Origin: CAYMAZ01 sp964388575
Lineage (GTDB): Bacteria; Bacteroidota; Bacteroidia; Bacteroidales; DTU049
Assembly: GCA_964388575.1 (NCBI GenBank)
Contig: CAYMAZ010000002.1
Span: 1 to 64,000, forward strand
Reading direction: 5' to 3'
DNA length: 64,000 nucleotides
Shown: one piece after another, positions 42,801-51,669 of the stretch
Position numbering within the stretch: position 1 is the first letter of the stretch
Layout: the number at the start of each line of letters is the position of its first letter
Made by a program: the position numbers and the translations under genes
The notes under the pieces: generated by a model
Database searches by the model: none
Told to the model about the DNA's origin: nothing
What the model saw: only the letters and a program-made list of their open reading frames with translations

Positions 42801-43154
42801 GGATCATACTATGTAGTTGTAAAGCACAGGAACAGTATCGAAACCTGGAGTGCGTTACCGTTATCATTTGCAGGCACAGGGCCTTTCTACTACAACCTTA
42901 CAAATACAGCCAGTGCAGCATTCGGAAATAATTTAAAGCCTGTTGCAGGAGGATTGTATGCTATCTACGGAGGTGATGCCAGTCAGGATGGCATTGTGGA
43001 TGGTTCTGACATGTCACTGATTGACAACGCTGGTATCAATCTGTTAACGGGATATCTTTTTCAGGATATCAATGGTGACGGGGTCGTGGATGGAAGCGAC
43101 ATGTTAATAATTGATAATAACTCAAGTATATTGATCCAAAAGCAGGTTCCCTAA
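39816..43154 (+). CDS. Secreted multidomain M14 zinc carboxypeptidase with dockerin-like C-terminus
   Basis: A 1112-residue secreted enzyme. Signal peptide (1-20), prodomain, then an M14 carboxypeptidase domain about 120-395: zinc ligands in STMHGDETVG (H/E) and SANFHGGAEL, arginine/asparagine substrate-binding residues in RRNNYNNYDLNRNFP, and the catalytic Glu in REITIEVSA. Then a CarboxypepD_reg-like fold (FRGIVTDA ... YTIRASAPGY), two PKD domains (WHFGDGTTSNDVNPVHTYS and a second at 570-655), a GEVED domain (WIDWDQDGTF ... YGEVEDYS), and a C-terminal segment with KHRNSIETWS and two calcium-binding dockerin-like loops (DASQDGIVDGSD, DINGDGVVDGSD). There is no T9SS sorting domain. It probably degrades extracellular peptides. 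Confidence 0.9.
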   Translation: MKKILLLIIMLKCVSHSIAQNETQQDIVNKTFGGNPELYFSFPLQSQEIMLKLTRIISIDNVKNNEVIAVANRKEFENFLEFNIPYTILPSPFEMLPHEARVMTEDMTNKSTYAWDAYPTYQAYLDMMAQFAIDYPALCRIDTIGYSVQGRLLLSAVISDNVHTDEDEPEFFYSSTMHGDETVGYILMLRLIDYLLSNYGTNPEVTNIVNSIEIYINPNANPDGTYYGGNSTVTAARRNNYNNYDLNRNFPDPTGDQNPGGTRQIETQYFMDYALERDFVMSANFHGGAELSNYPWDYTTTNHPDKQWWIMISTEYAASAQNNSPSGYFDDYYSGFDSPGVTEGASWYIVYGSRQDYALHYAYDREITIEVSATKNPAASNLPNYWNYNYQALILCMKQVLYGFRGIVTDACTNDPVKAKIELIGHDAMNSHVFSSLPAGNYHRPVKAGTYTIRASAPGYIDQQYTNVSVTEYNTVIRNFQMVAEPPVVQFTANTLYSCAGTIEFVNNSTAPQDVVYTWHFGDGTTSNDVNPVHTYSSGGIYTVKLYANTCAGTDSLIRNDYIEIALNVPPIADFVSGNLTPNLNATVAFTDLSECIPTGWLWNFSPSGAVIYLNGTDSTSQNPMVSFSQTGLYTVSLTASNGNGNHIVTKTNYINVTNFTYCTLTATNLSDEWISDISFAGIQNSSVSTGYSDFRHIAGNVNPDSAYAFSGTISMTGSGWSEYVSVWIDWDQDGTFGINERYQIGSCSSNGCMVSNTITVPSGALPGTTVMRVALLYNSFRTDPCDSYTYGEVEDYSVNVLPVITCADFEETTNATVCNGDSVVWRGTGYSISGTYYDSLLTTNPAGCDSVYVLNLTVNPAYHYYEEVIVLDADLPYIWYGDSYFAPGTYFKNYQSMNGCDSIYEMNLIVMNLPVLKTLNLTVLLEGLCSETVPGMMNQAMNGTFPQFSGGFADVITIELYNATDVSQRVYLNENVMLDTNGNAIIEDINSGLLGSYYVVVKHRNSIETWSALPLSFAGTGPFYYNLTNTASAAFGNNLKPVAGGLYAIYGGDASQDGIVDGSDMSLIDNAGINLLTGYLFQDINGDGVVDGSDMLIIDNNSSILIQKQVP

Positions 43155-43246
43155 GATTACACAAGTTTCATTATATTTTCCTTTTTCAAATATCCTTTTC
43201 TTAGCGTACAACTCATGTACAAGAAGTTATTGGTCAAAATTTTCTC

Positions 43247-43254
43247 TACCTTTG
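43247..43254 (+). promoter_or_regulatory. -7 promoter element TACCTTTG, decides the start of the 43284 gene
   Basis: A perfect TAnnTTTG match lying inside the longest open frame (ATG 43215). Start must be downstream, at ATG 43284, which also begins a good signal peptide. Confidence 0.6.
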
Positions 43255-43283
43255 CATCAATTATTTCATTAAATTTCAAAAAC

Positions 43284-46175
43284 ATGACCTTATTTTCGAG
43301 GATTTTAAAAAAACCGAGTTTATTTTTATTCTTCTTCTTTATATTTCTGGAATGCAATGCCCAACAACTTCAGCAACACTGGATACAATCTTTTCAGGGA
43401 CAGGGAAAGGCTTCAGACCGTATTGCTGCTATTCATACTGATCCATCCGGAAATGTCTATGTGGCGGGACATGCCGGTAATCAACGCGGTGCTCCCGATG
43501 CGTTTGCCATGAAACGCAATGCTCAGGGCGACACATTATGGACATACTATTATGACGGTGGCGGAAAAAATAATGACTATGCAACAGCCATTTCTGTTGA
43601 CAATGCTGGCAATACCTACATCACAGGCCGTTCACAAAATGCATCCTATTTATATGAATGTTTCTCAGCAAAAATTCTACCTTCAGGAACACAGGCCTGG
43701 GTCCAGCGCTATTCCCCAGGGAGCAACACACAGAGCTATGGAAATGCCATCACTGTTGACACTGCAGGAAACGTATATGTTGCAGGATATACAGATCCAA
43801 CGTCAGGAAGTAACGACTGGCTGGTTATCAAGTACAATGCTACCGGCACTCAGGAATGGGTAGATATCCTCAATGGACCCGGAGGCGGTGACGACGAAGC
43901 TATGGATGTAGTCATTGCCCCAAACGGCAATCCGACAGTGTGCGGTTATACTTATTCAGTCAATACGTCAGGAGGTGTCAATGCTTTTGTAAAACAATAT
44001 ACACCTGCAAATGGCACAGTGTGGACTGACACCTGGACAAACCCGGCATTTACAGGAACTGATAAAGCTTTTAACCTCGGCTACAGTTCCGGGGGCGATC
44101 TGTTCGTCGGCGGTGAAACAAGAAACAGCACAGGTTCCAATCGCGATGCTTTTGCAATGCGCTACGATTCCACCGGAAACCGTCTCTGGGCTACAATTTA
44201 TGCCGATGCAACAACAACCATGGATGAATACCTCCGAAAAGTGGTCATTGATAATTCAGGCAATCTGTATTTCACAGGAACTGATTATCAAAATGGTTAT
44301 GTAACTTGTATCAGAAACGACGGGACCATGGGATGGCGCAGAAAATGGAACGGACCTCTCAGCAATGGTTCAGATGTTTTTCATGGCATCACAGTGGATA
44401 ACGCAGGAGGTGTTTACGTTACAGGACGCGGTGTTTATTCCGGACCCGATTATTACGCAAACGGTGGCTTGCCAAACATGATCATTTCAAAATACAATTC
44501 CAACGGAGATTCCCTGTGGACTTATCGTTGCCTTGATTCAACAAACAGTTCAATGGGCTTTACAATCACATACAACGACGGAAAAATATTCGCAGGCGGG
44601 TTCACAACTGACACTGCCTACATCAATGAAAATCTGTATACCATCATTCTCGACACATCAGGAAGTGCCATTTCAGAATGGATTTACAATGGTATTGGAG
44701 AGTCCAGAACAATGGGGCAGTTTGTTCGTACAGATTCAAGCAACAACGTCTATTGTGCTGCAACCATCGATCGGCTTTACGGAGAGGGAACAGATGTGGT
44801 CGTCATTAAATACGATCCTGCTGGGAATCTCCTCTCGGAGAGTTATTACAGCTCACCAGGGTTTCACAATGACACAATCACTGCAATGCAGTTTCATCCT
44901 TCTGGGGACCTGGTATTATGTATTGCATCGGATATCAATAAGCTTCAATCCAATTACCGTTTATCACTGCTCCGAATGGACACGAACGGTAATTTTACAG
45001 ATACCAGCTGGTATTCATTTCCCGGAAATGTTCTGGCAAAATCCATGGATATCAGCCCCAACGGCAGCATTGCCATTGCTGCAAGCCAGAATACCAACAC
45101 CGGAATGATCTTCTTTTTCGATTCATTGTTCACCCCGGCATGGGCAGCAAAAATTGACTCTGCGGCAAGTGTGACGAGAGCAAATAGTGTGACTTTCTTT
45201 GCAAACAATGATATTATTGTAGGAGGCAGAAGTAGTTCAGGTGGTATAACTGGGATAATTCAAAGATTTGATCAGGCTGGGACAAAGCTCTGGACAGCAA
45301 TTATTGACTCAGTAAACGTTATTGATGAAATCAAGGATGTAACTGTAAATGCTCAGGAAGAAATTGCATACACTGGACTTTCAGGTAATCAGTCAATTTT
45401 AGGTAAAATCGACGGCACAAACGGCAGCAGTATCTGGCACAAAGTCTATAATGCACCAACCACAAGCGAATACGGAGTAAAAGTCAGATTTACACCCGCA
45501 GGAAATATTGCATTTATTTGCAGGGGATGGACAGGTTATGTTGCACGCTACTACACTGTTCAGTATAGTGGTGCAGGTGTATTTCAGTGGTCAATGGTCT
45601 ACAGTCAGACGGCCAGCGACCGTGAACCACTGGCAATCCTTGTTGAACCCAGCAACAGGGTTGTTACAGCAGGCTGGGCCATCAACGGATCAACAACAAA
45701 TTATGATTATGTGCTTGCCGGCTACAGCCTAACCGGAACTGTTGAGTTCATCAATACTTACACGTCTTCAGCATCAACAAGCTGGGATCAACTGCGTGAT
45801 CTGGCAAGGGATTTCAACGGAGACTTCATCGTCACCGGGCAGCAGGCAAGTGAATTTTTCAACAATTATTTGTTCCGCATGGTGACAATCAAATACGGTG
45901 GCACTTGGGTCGGTGAAGCAGACATCAATCCCTCAAAGGAACATAACGCTTTTGTTTATCCAAATCCATCTTCTGATGGTCGGTTTGTGATTGCAGATTC
46001 ATCTCCAGAACAGATCATCTACGGTAGGGTGTTTGACATGACAGGGCGCTTCGTTGCTACCGTTAACACAGAATCATTCACAATTGATATGAATAACGCA
46101 AAACCCGGTATTTATGTATTGGTCATAACCAGAGAAGACCTCACAACTGAAAGAATTATACTTGTTCTCAACTGA
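43284..46175 (+). CDS. Secreted SBBP-repeat beta-propeller protein, T9SS cargo
   Basis: About 963 residues with a signal peptide (LFLFFFFIFLECNAQ). The mature chain is a long run of SBBP/beta-propeller repeats, recognisable by motifs such as DPSGNVYVAGHAGN, DNAGNTYITGRSQN, DTAGNVYVAGYTDP, APNGNPTVCGYTY, DNAGGVYVTGRGVY and TPAGNIAFICRGW. Each is roughly 40-60 residues. It ends in a T9SS sorting domain (NAFVYPNPSSDGRFVIA ... KPGIYVLVITRED). Such proteins are secreted adhesive or scaffold proteins; no active site was seen. Follows the M14 gene by about 130 bases. Confidence 0.85.
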   Translation: MTLFSRILKKPSLFLFFFFIFLECNAQQLQQHWIQSFQGQGKASDRIAAIHTDPSGNVYVAGHAGNQRGAPDAFAMKRNAQGDTLWTYYYDGGGKNNDYATAISVDNAGNTYITGRSQNASYLYECFSAKILPSGTQAWVQRYSPGSNTQSYGNAITVDTAGNVYVAGYTDPTSGSNDWLVIKYNATGTQEWVDILNGPGGGDDEAMDVVIAPNGNPTVCGYTYSVNTSGGVNAFVKQYTPANGTVWTDTWTNPAFTGTDKAFNLGYSSGGDLFVGGETRNSTGSNRDAFAMRYDSTGNRLWATIYADATTTMDEYLRKVVIDNSGNLYFTGTDYQNGYVTCIRNDGTMGWRRKWNGPLSNGSDVFHGITVDNAGGVYVTGRGVYSGPDYYANGGLPNMIISKYNSNGDSLWTYRCLDSTNSSMGFTITYNDGKIFAGGFTTDTAYINENLYTIILDTSGSAISEWIYNGIGESRTMGQFVRTDSSNNVYCAATIDRLYGEGTDVVVIKYDPAGNLLSESYYSSPGFHNDTITAMQFHPSGDLVLCIASDINKLQSNYRLSLLRMDTNGNFTDTSWYSFPGNVLAKSMDISPNGSIAIAASQNTNTGMIFFFDSLFTPAWAAKIDSAASVTRANSVTFFANNDIIVGGRSSSGGITGIIQRFDQAGTKLWTAIIDSVNVIDEIKDVTVNAQEEIAYTGLSGNQSILGKIDGTNGSSIWHKVYNAPTTSEYGVKVRFTPAGNIAFICRGWTGYVARYYTVQYSGAGVFQWSMVYSQTASDREPLAILVEPSNRVVTAGWAINGSTTNYDYVLAGYSLTGTVEFINTYTSSASTSWDQLRDLARDFNGDFIVTGQQASEFFNNYLFRMVTIKYGGTWVGEADINPSKEHNAFVYPNPSSDGRFVIADSSPEQIIYGRVFDMTGRFVATVNTESFTIDMNNAKPGIYVLVITREDLTTERIILVLN

Positions 46176-46279
46176 TAATCTAGATGTTAAAAGAAGACAT
46201 GAAGAGTTTTGTGATAACTTAAAAAACAGGTTTTCACTTTTTTCAATTCGAAATGCATAAAAAGTCTACAAAGACATAT

Positions 46280-47140
46280 CTATTGTATCAGAAAAGTATC
46301 TCTGACAACTGCTGATGCTCCGAAAAATCCCAATCCGCCGTTACTGAAATTTGTATAAACAGTACCGGGAGAAACATCCATCAACCCTCCCCTCCATTCG
46401 GTCTCAAGTAGCAATGACCTTCTGAATTTGCGGTGCTCTTCACTAAGTGCGTATTTGGTCTGATACACAACAGCACCCTGGGGAAAATACTGATTTTGCT
46501 GCTGAGGAGAAAAAATCTGTCCCTGGTCAAGGACCTTCAGGTCATAGTAATAAATTCTTGCACGACAGCTGTCAGGATCAACACCCGCATATCCTGGAAG
46601 AAAATCCCAGTAAATCTGAAACTCCCACATTGCAGGCTCATTAGTGTACATTGCTGAACCGGATTCCTGGAAATAATATCTCGTACTGTCGGAACCTGCC
46701 TGTAAAAATAAACCCCGGTTTGATGGCGAAACCTGAATCATCCTGTCTGATGCATCATAGATTTTTTCATTGTAAACTACACTGCATCGGATTTCTTCCC
46801 CGATTATTCCCTGAAATGGCTGATCAGAGATGTACAATCCCGGTTGCTGAATTGATTCTGAAAAACTGTAATCTGTATTTCCGACTGAAACGATCACCTG
46901 TGCTCCGATCAGTGGAATAAACAATGAATTGGGATCAGAACGCACCAAACTCAGTCTTACAGACTGTTCCTGTAGTTCATTTGTAATGACCGCCTCAACC
47001 ACAGGAATTTCTTCTTTCACTTCATTGTAGTCCCAATTGAAAAGCTTTTCACATGATGAAAACAGAACTGCCTGAAAGACCAGCAAAAAGACTGTCAGGC
47101 ACTGAAACATGAAACCAGAAAAAAATGCTTTGTCTTTCAT
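46280..47140 (-). CDS. DUF4249 lipoprotein, partner of the TonB-dependent receptor
   Basis: A 286-residue lipoprotein (lipobox LFSSC at about residue 30). The DUF4249 pattern is visible: VVEAVITNELQEQSVRLSLVRSD near the N-terminus, PLIGAQVIVSVG, SFSESIQQPGLYISDQPFQGIIGEEI, then beta-rich repeats. DUF4249 proteins are surface lipoproteins that usually follow a TonB-dependent receptor in Bacteroidota, suggesting a nutrient-capturing partner. Here it begins 4 bases after the receptor's stop codon, so they are cotranscribed. Confidence 0.88.
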   Translation of the reverse strand: MKDKAFFSGFMFQCLTVFLLVFQAVLFSSCEKLFNWDYNEVKEEIPVVEAVITNELQEQSVRLSLVRSDPNSLFIPLIGAQVIVSVGNTDYSFSESIQQPGLYISDQPFQGIIGEEIRCSVVYNEKIYDASDRMIQVSPSNRGLFLQAGSDSTRYYFQESGSAMYTNEPAMWEFQIYWDFLPGYAGVDPDSCRARIYYYDLKVLDQGQIFSPQQQNQYFPQGAVVYQTKYALSEEHRKFRRSLLLETEWRGGLMDVSPGTVYTNFSNGGLGFFGASAVVRDTFLIQ

Positions 47141-47144
47141 TGTT

Positions 47145-49790
47145 TTAAAAATGGAAGTTATATTTTAATGTGGGAATGACACCAAGCAGAATGATCTGTG
47201 AGGGCTGAAGCTGATTCTCCCCGTAGTAATCTGAAGGCACAACAAACTTGCCGTCATCGTCGATCATTTTATTGAAATGGATAATGGCAGGATTCTTATG
47301 ATTGGTTAGATTGTACACAGAAAATGTGATGTAATTTTTAAACTTTCTGTGTGGTTTGTTCAGCATGAACTGGGCAGAAACATCCGTCCTGAAATAATCG
47401 GGCATTTTTGAATTGTTTTTCTGACTATACACCGGAACTTTGTATCCCATGTAATCATAATACCCTGTGGGAGTTGTAAACGGCATTCCCGAAGCATACA
47501 CGACACCGAGAGTATACAACCAGCGTTGCCCCGGCTGCCATCTCAGAAACAGGGAAACATCAACCGGACGATCACTGAAAGCAGGATAGGGATTCCCGTT
47601 ATTCACATCGTCAATAATTTTCACAGCTTTTGTATAAGCATACCCAATCCACCCCTGCAAACGTCCTTTTTCTTTTCGCAACATCACTTCAACACCTCCT
47701 GCATATGTTTTTCCGAATCTCAACTCCCTTTCAATCAGCGGATTCAGAAATAAACTCGCCTGATTTTCATAATCAAACTGATGATGCATCATTTTTGCAA
47801 AAACTTCAACACTAAGTGTCATCATATACTTTCTTAACAAGTTGTACCAGCCGAGTGCTGCCTGATCTACAGCCTGTGGGAGCACATTGGGAGTACTGGG
47901 ATACCAAACCTCAATTGGTGTGAACGGACTGACTGAATTGGACAACACCTGATGATACTGATGTGCTCTGAAGTAATTAAACTTGACAGATTGATCCTCA
48001 GCAAACAGTTTTGTTATAGTAAATGATGGATCAAGCCGGAGGTATGTATTGTATCTGCCTGAATTCCCTTCAAAAATTGTATCTGCAATCTGATGTTGTC
48101 CATCAAAAATGTAATATTCCGCCGGACCATAATTAGCATACGTAGAAAATCTTAATCCATATCGTACAAATAACTTTTCAGAAAGTATTCTCTGTGTGCT
48201 GAAATAAAAACTGCTCTCACCGGTTGTCAGGCTTTCAATCTGAGGGATATTAAACGGAGAACTGTTGAGATCTGTAAGTATTACACCCGGATTAAAACCA
48301 TGGTAACAGGCATGGTACCCAAAATAATGGGTCACCTTGTGAGACCTGAAAAAAGTAAAATCATTTTTCAACCCGGCAGTGGAAATCTGGGAATTCCAGC
48401 GCGTTGAACTGTTATATGACTGATACAGATCATACGAATAAATGCTTACATATAGAATTGAGTTTGAAAATAACCTGTCATTCCATATCCTGTTCCATCT
48501 GAGTGAAGTCAGAAAATTCCCCCACTGAATTCCCTGCCTGTCATTGCCGTTTTTCAGGATAAATCTGTCAAGCCCGCCGTAAAATGAATAATACAACCTG
48601 TTTCTTGAGTTGAGAGAAATATTGTACTTCAGGTGCAGATCAGAAAAGCTGAACTTATCAACATTTTTCATGAGAACATTGGCAAGGGCTTCAATATGAG
48701 AAGACCTGGCAGAAACGTAAAATGAACTTCTCTTTTTGAATAATGGGCCTTCAAATGATAATCTTGAAGTGAGCAGACCCCATTCTCCGGCCATTCCAAA
48801 GTTGTTTCTGTTGCCTTCTTTCGTTCTCAGTTCAAGAACTGAAGACAACTTTCCTCCCACCCATGCAGGAAAATCACTTTTGTGAAGCCTGATCTCGGTC
48901 AGGGTTTCAGGATTGATGCCCGAAAAAAAACCAAACAGATGCGAAGGATTGTAAAGCGGGGCATCGTCAAGCAGGATCAGATTCTGGTCCCTTTCACCAC
49001 CACGAACATAATAATAATTGGAACCATCAACAGTATTTTTAATTCCGGGCATCAGTTGTAAAGACTTTAATACATCCGGTTCTGAAAAAAACACAGGCAT
49101 CCGGGCCAGTTTTGAAGGGGAAGGCTCATCAACACCCAGTCTGTTAGCCACTATAAATTTATTACTGTCTTCACGATCAACAATTTCTATGGGCTTAAGT
49201 GCAATTTCATCAATGTTCATTTTAAATGTATGATTGATGTCCTGTTTAAGATTGACAATGAGTGAATCCTGCTTATATCCAAGAAATGAGCACTTCATGA
49301 TATAATCGCCTGAAGGTATTGTCAGAGAATAAAATCCATATCCATTTGTTGTTGTGCCATACCTCACATCTGAAGTATAAACTGTTGCCCCAGGGATGGC
49401 TTCCTGCGAAGTCTTGTCATATACATAGCCACTAACTGTGAAATAAACTGTTGTTGATTTCTCGGGGAATAATTCCGGTGGCGCAATCTCCTTCAACGGC
49501 TTGATCACATACTGATTCTCAACAAATCTGTATGATAACTTCAGAGGTTTGCAGATTTCCTTCAGCGCCTGTTCAGCAGACCTGTTCCTGAAATTCACCG
49601 TGACCTTTGCATCAACAGGGATCTGGCTGACACTGTATGAAACAGGAACACCAGACTGCCTGGAAATCTCTTTTAACACATCCTGCAGGGGGGCATCTTT
49701 CACATTCAGAGTCACCTTATTGCCCTCCGGTTGAGCAATGATCATATTTGCAAACAGAAAGGCTGCAATGAAAGTAAAACAGATCCTCAT
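47145..49790 (-). CDS. TonB-dependent receptor with STN and carboxypeptidase-regulatory-like domains
   Basis: An about 881-residue outer-membrane receptor. After a signal peptide comes an STN domain (VTLNVKDAPLQDVLKEISRQSGVPVSYS ..., about 22-95; the type that interacts with an anti-sigma factor), a carboxypeptidase-regulatory-like/CarbopepD_reg_2 domain (VSGYVYDKTSQEAIPGATVYTSD), a plug domain (MPGIKNTVDGSNYYYVRGGERDQNLILLDDAPLYNP), and a 22-strand barrel ending ...LLGVIPTLKYNFHF. The ligand is unknown. An STN domain normally points to an ECF sigma/anti-sigma pair, but none lies beside it. The frame opens at 49904; the promoter (49808-49815) puts the start at ATG 49790. Confidence 0.9.
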   Translation of the reverse strand: MRICFTFIAAFLFANMIIAQPEGNKVTLNVKDAPLQDVLKEISRQSGVPVSYSVSQIPVDAKVTVNFRNRSAEQALKEICKPLKLSYRFVENQYVIKPLKEIAPPELFPEKSTTVYFTVSGYVYDKTSQEAIPGATVYTSDVRYGTTTNGYGFYSLTIPSGDYIMKCSFLGYKQDSLIVNLKQDINHTFKMNIDEIALKPIEIVDREDSNKFIVANRLGVDEPSPSKLARMPVFFSEPDVLKSLQLMPGIKNTVDGSNYYYVRGGERDQNLILLDDAPLYNPSHLFGFFSGINPETLTEIRLHKSDFPAWVGGKLSSVLELRTKEGNRNNFGMAGEWGLLTSRLSFEGPLFKKRSSFYVSARSSHIEALANVLMKNVDKFSFSDLHLKYNISLNSRNRLYYSFYGGLDRFILKNGNDRQGIQWGNFLTSLRWNRIWNDRLFSNSILYVSIYSYDLYQSYNSSTRWNSQISTAGLKNDFTFFRSHKVTHYFGYHACYHGFNPGVILTDLNSSPFNIPQIESLTTGESSFYFSTQRILSEKLFVRYGLRFSTYANYGPAEYYIFDGQHQIADTIFEGNSGRYNTYLRLDPSFTITKLFAEDQSVKFNYFRAHQYHQVLSNSVSPFTPIEVWYPSTPNVLPQAVDQAALGWYNLLRKYMMTLSVEVFAKMMHHQFDYENQASLFLNPLIERELRFGKTYAGGVEVMLRKEKGRLQGWIGYAYTKAVKIIDDVNNGNPYPAFSDRPVDVSLFLRWQPGQRWLYTLGVVYASGMPFTTPTGYYDYMGYKVPVYSQKNNSKMPDYFRTDVSAQFMLNKPHRKFKNYITFSVYNLTNHKNPAIIHFNKMIDDDGKFVVPSDYYGENQLQPSQIILLGVIPTLKYNFHF

Positions 49791-49807
49791 AAACTGAAAA
49801 TTAGGTG

Positions 49808-49815
49808 CAAATATA
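49808..49815 (-). promoter_or_regulatory. -7 promoter element TATATTTG, decides the receptor start
   Basis: A perfect TAnnTTTG match on the minus strand, inside the longer frame that opens at 49904. It supports ATG 49790. Confidence 0.6.
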
Positions 49816-49900
49816 CGCTGAGATTTCATGTTTCGCAAAAAACTTCTGCCAGTCAATTCATAAATTCTTCTTAAAAAAGCATGATAACTACAATCATCCA

Positions 49901-50833
49901 TCAATATTCAACAATTTCGCAGACACATCTGAATCCCAACCAGTCGCGCGGGCCAAAATACTCAACACGCTTTGTATAATCAGCAGTGGTGTCCTGATCA
50001 CGCCATGAAATTCCGACAGCCAGTTTTTCGATGCTTGTCATTTCTGCAATATTCCCCGGAACGTAATAAAATTCAGACTTACGCTTCTGCGGAACTGCAG
50101 GCATTGTACATGCAATATTGTGCGGAAAGACCGCTTTGTTTAATATGATATTCTGAGAAAACTTTTTCATGGCCTCATCCCACTCTTCCGGAGTAGGCAA
50201 TCTGTATCTGATCTTTGTATAATATTTTGCCCGTTGCTTTTCATCCTTTGACTCCACAGCCCAGCGGAAAAGCACAATTCTTGTCCTCCATTCTGTATAC
50301 TGAAGTGCCTGTGAGTAACTGATACAAATGACAGGATTCTGATTGAAGGTTGGATTTTGCATATATTCCTCAAGGTTTTGTGCCCATGCAAGCGTTTGAT
50401 CGAGCCTGATTCTTGCCCTGCCAAGCATTTCCCTGTCATTTCCCGAATTTCGCATGAATTTTTTGAATGCTTCATAATTCACCCCCCACAAGGGCAAACG
50501 ATCCATCGAATCCCTCACTTCCTTGGAGTATGTAATACTCAGAAAACTGACATATTCCCTGTAATCTATATTTGAAACAGGATTCACATCAATATACACG
50601 GAATCATTCAATACGACTGTGCCGGGAGGTGCAGTTTTCGGCTTGAGTGCAGGGACTACCTTTTCCTTTTTCGGAGCCTTTTTCTTTTGAATGGTTGACA
50701 CGTCCTGTTCAGGCTTCGGGGTTTTTACCCTGACTTTTTTTGGCTTTTTTCCTTCAATTTCTTCCTGTGCCTTCAACTGATATGCCGGAAAACAAAGAAT
50801 GAAAACTAAAAAAAATTGAAAACACAACTTCAT
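49901..50833 (-). CDS. Secreted SUMF1/formylglycine-generating-enzyme-fold protein (GldK/GldJ-like, short)
   Basis: About 310 residues. Signal peptide to about 24 (YQLKAQ), then a basic Lys/Pro-rich linker (about 28-75), then a SUMF1-type C-lectin-like fold: VNPVSNIDYREYVSFL, ICISYSQALQYTEWRTRIVLFRW, RLPTPEEWDEAMKK, GNIAEM, VGISWRD, and a terminal GFRCVCEIV. This fold is shared by formylglycine-generating enzymes and by GldJ/GldK gliding/T9SS lipoproteins. The normal FGE catalytic Cys pair is not present, so I expect a structural or binding role. It precedes the TonB receptor/DUF4249 pair, separated from it by about 110 bases with the receptor's own promoter. Confidence 0.78.
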   Translation of the reverse strand: MKLCFQFFLVFILCFPAYQLKAQEEIEGKKPKKVRVKTPKPEQDVSTIQKKKAPKKEKVVPALKPKTAPPGTVVLNDSVYIDVNPVSNIDYREYVSFLSITYSKEVRDSMDRLPLWGVNYEAFKKFMRNSGNDREMLGRARIRLDQTLAWAQNLEEYMQNPTFNQNPVICISYSQALQYTEWRTRIVLFRWAVESKDEKQRAKYYTKIRYRLPTPEEWDEAMKKFSQNIILNKAVFPHNIACTMPAVPQKRKSEFYYVPGNIAEMTSIEKLAVGISWRDQDTTADYTKRVEYFGPRDWLGFRCVCEIVEY

Positions 50834-50972
50834 GAAATAACCCAAGTCAAAAATTATAATTTTTTATATCGAAAAAAATCCTCATTTGTTACAAAGATGT
50901 GTGTAATTTATAAAACTTCCGTAATTTTACACATTGGAATAATCTTTGATAAAAAACAAATAAAATACAATT

Positions 50973-51650
50973 ATGAAATTGAAACACCTCGTTTTTTTTG
51001 CATTTGCAAGTCTGATTTTATTTTCGTGTGACACATTATTTCAGGATGAAACACCTACCAAAACAAAAATGGAAGCTGTGTGGGAAGTGACATCTGTGCT
51101 GAATTCCAACAACCAGGAAATTGTTAATCAGTTGAAATTCCCAATACTCGCTTTTCACCTGAGCAGTGACAACACTGTTATATCTACAGCCGGACCATTG
51201 ATAATGTTTATCGTTTACGGTGACAATAATTATGCACAGATATCATCACAGATTGATCAGGTTTTTAACTATGTATCACTGAATTTTAACGGTGGCGAGT
51301 TTTTTATTGGCGGGGGCACACAGAGCCGGTTCACACTTGAAATGAAAATCGAAGGCGTGGGTGGTGTCAGTGCATTGACATCATTGCTTGAACTTATCGG
51401 AATTAATCCTTCTTTTCGGTTTCCGGTAATTTACCATAAGTTTATGGACGTCAAAGTCAGCTTTTATGAAAAAGACGAAACCATGATGTGGGAATTTGAT
51501 TCCATGACAACAGCTGTTTATAACACCAAAGACAATTACGGAAACTACATTCTCTGGCAGGGCTGGCCGGTCGACAATTTCCAGAAATGCAAAATCACAC
51601 TCAAAAAACGTTCAAAAGAGCTTCGTGACCTGGTCCAGGAAGCATCATAA
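50973..51650 (+). CDS. Predicted lipoprotein, unknown function
   Basis: A 225-residue protein with signal peptide and lipobox LFSC (about residue 19). The mature part starts with the lipocalin-like opening MEAVWEVTSVLNSNNQE, then alternating strands, a GGEFFIGGGTQSRFTLEMKIEG turn and a KITLKKRSKELRDLV tail. It may be a lipocalin-like binding lipoprotein. No family is secure. It is followed by a clear terminator. A one-mismatch -7 element (TAATTTTA) lies upstream. Confidence 0.75.
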   Translation: MKLKHLVFFAFASLILFSCDTLFQDETPTKTKMEAVWEVTSVLNSNNQEIVNQLKFPILAFHLSSDNTVISTAGPLIMFIVYGDNNYAQISSQIDQVFNYVSLNFNGGEFFIGGGTQSRFTLEMKIEGVGGVSALTSLLELIGINPSFRFPVIYHKFMDVKVSFYEKDETMMWEFDSMTTAVYNTKDNYGNYILWQGWPVDNFQKCKITLKKRSKELRDLVQEAS

Positions 51651-51669
51651 TTTTGAAAATATTAATTTT

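Noticed and set aside
50973..51650. Gliding motility lipoprotein
   Set aside because: It shows only a lipobox and lipocalin-like start; no Gld family motif was seen.
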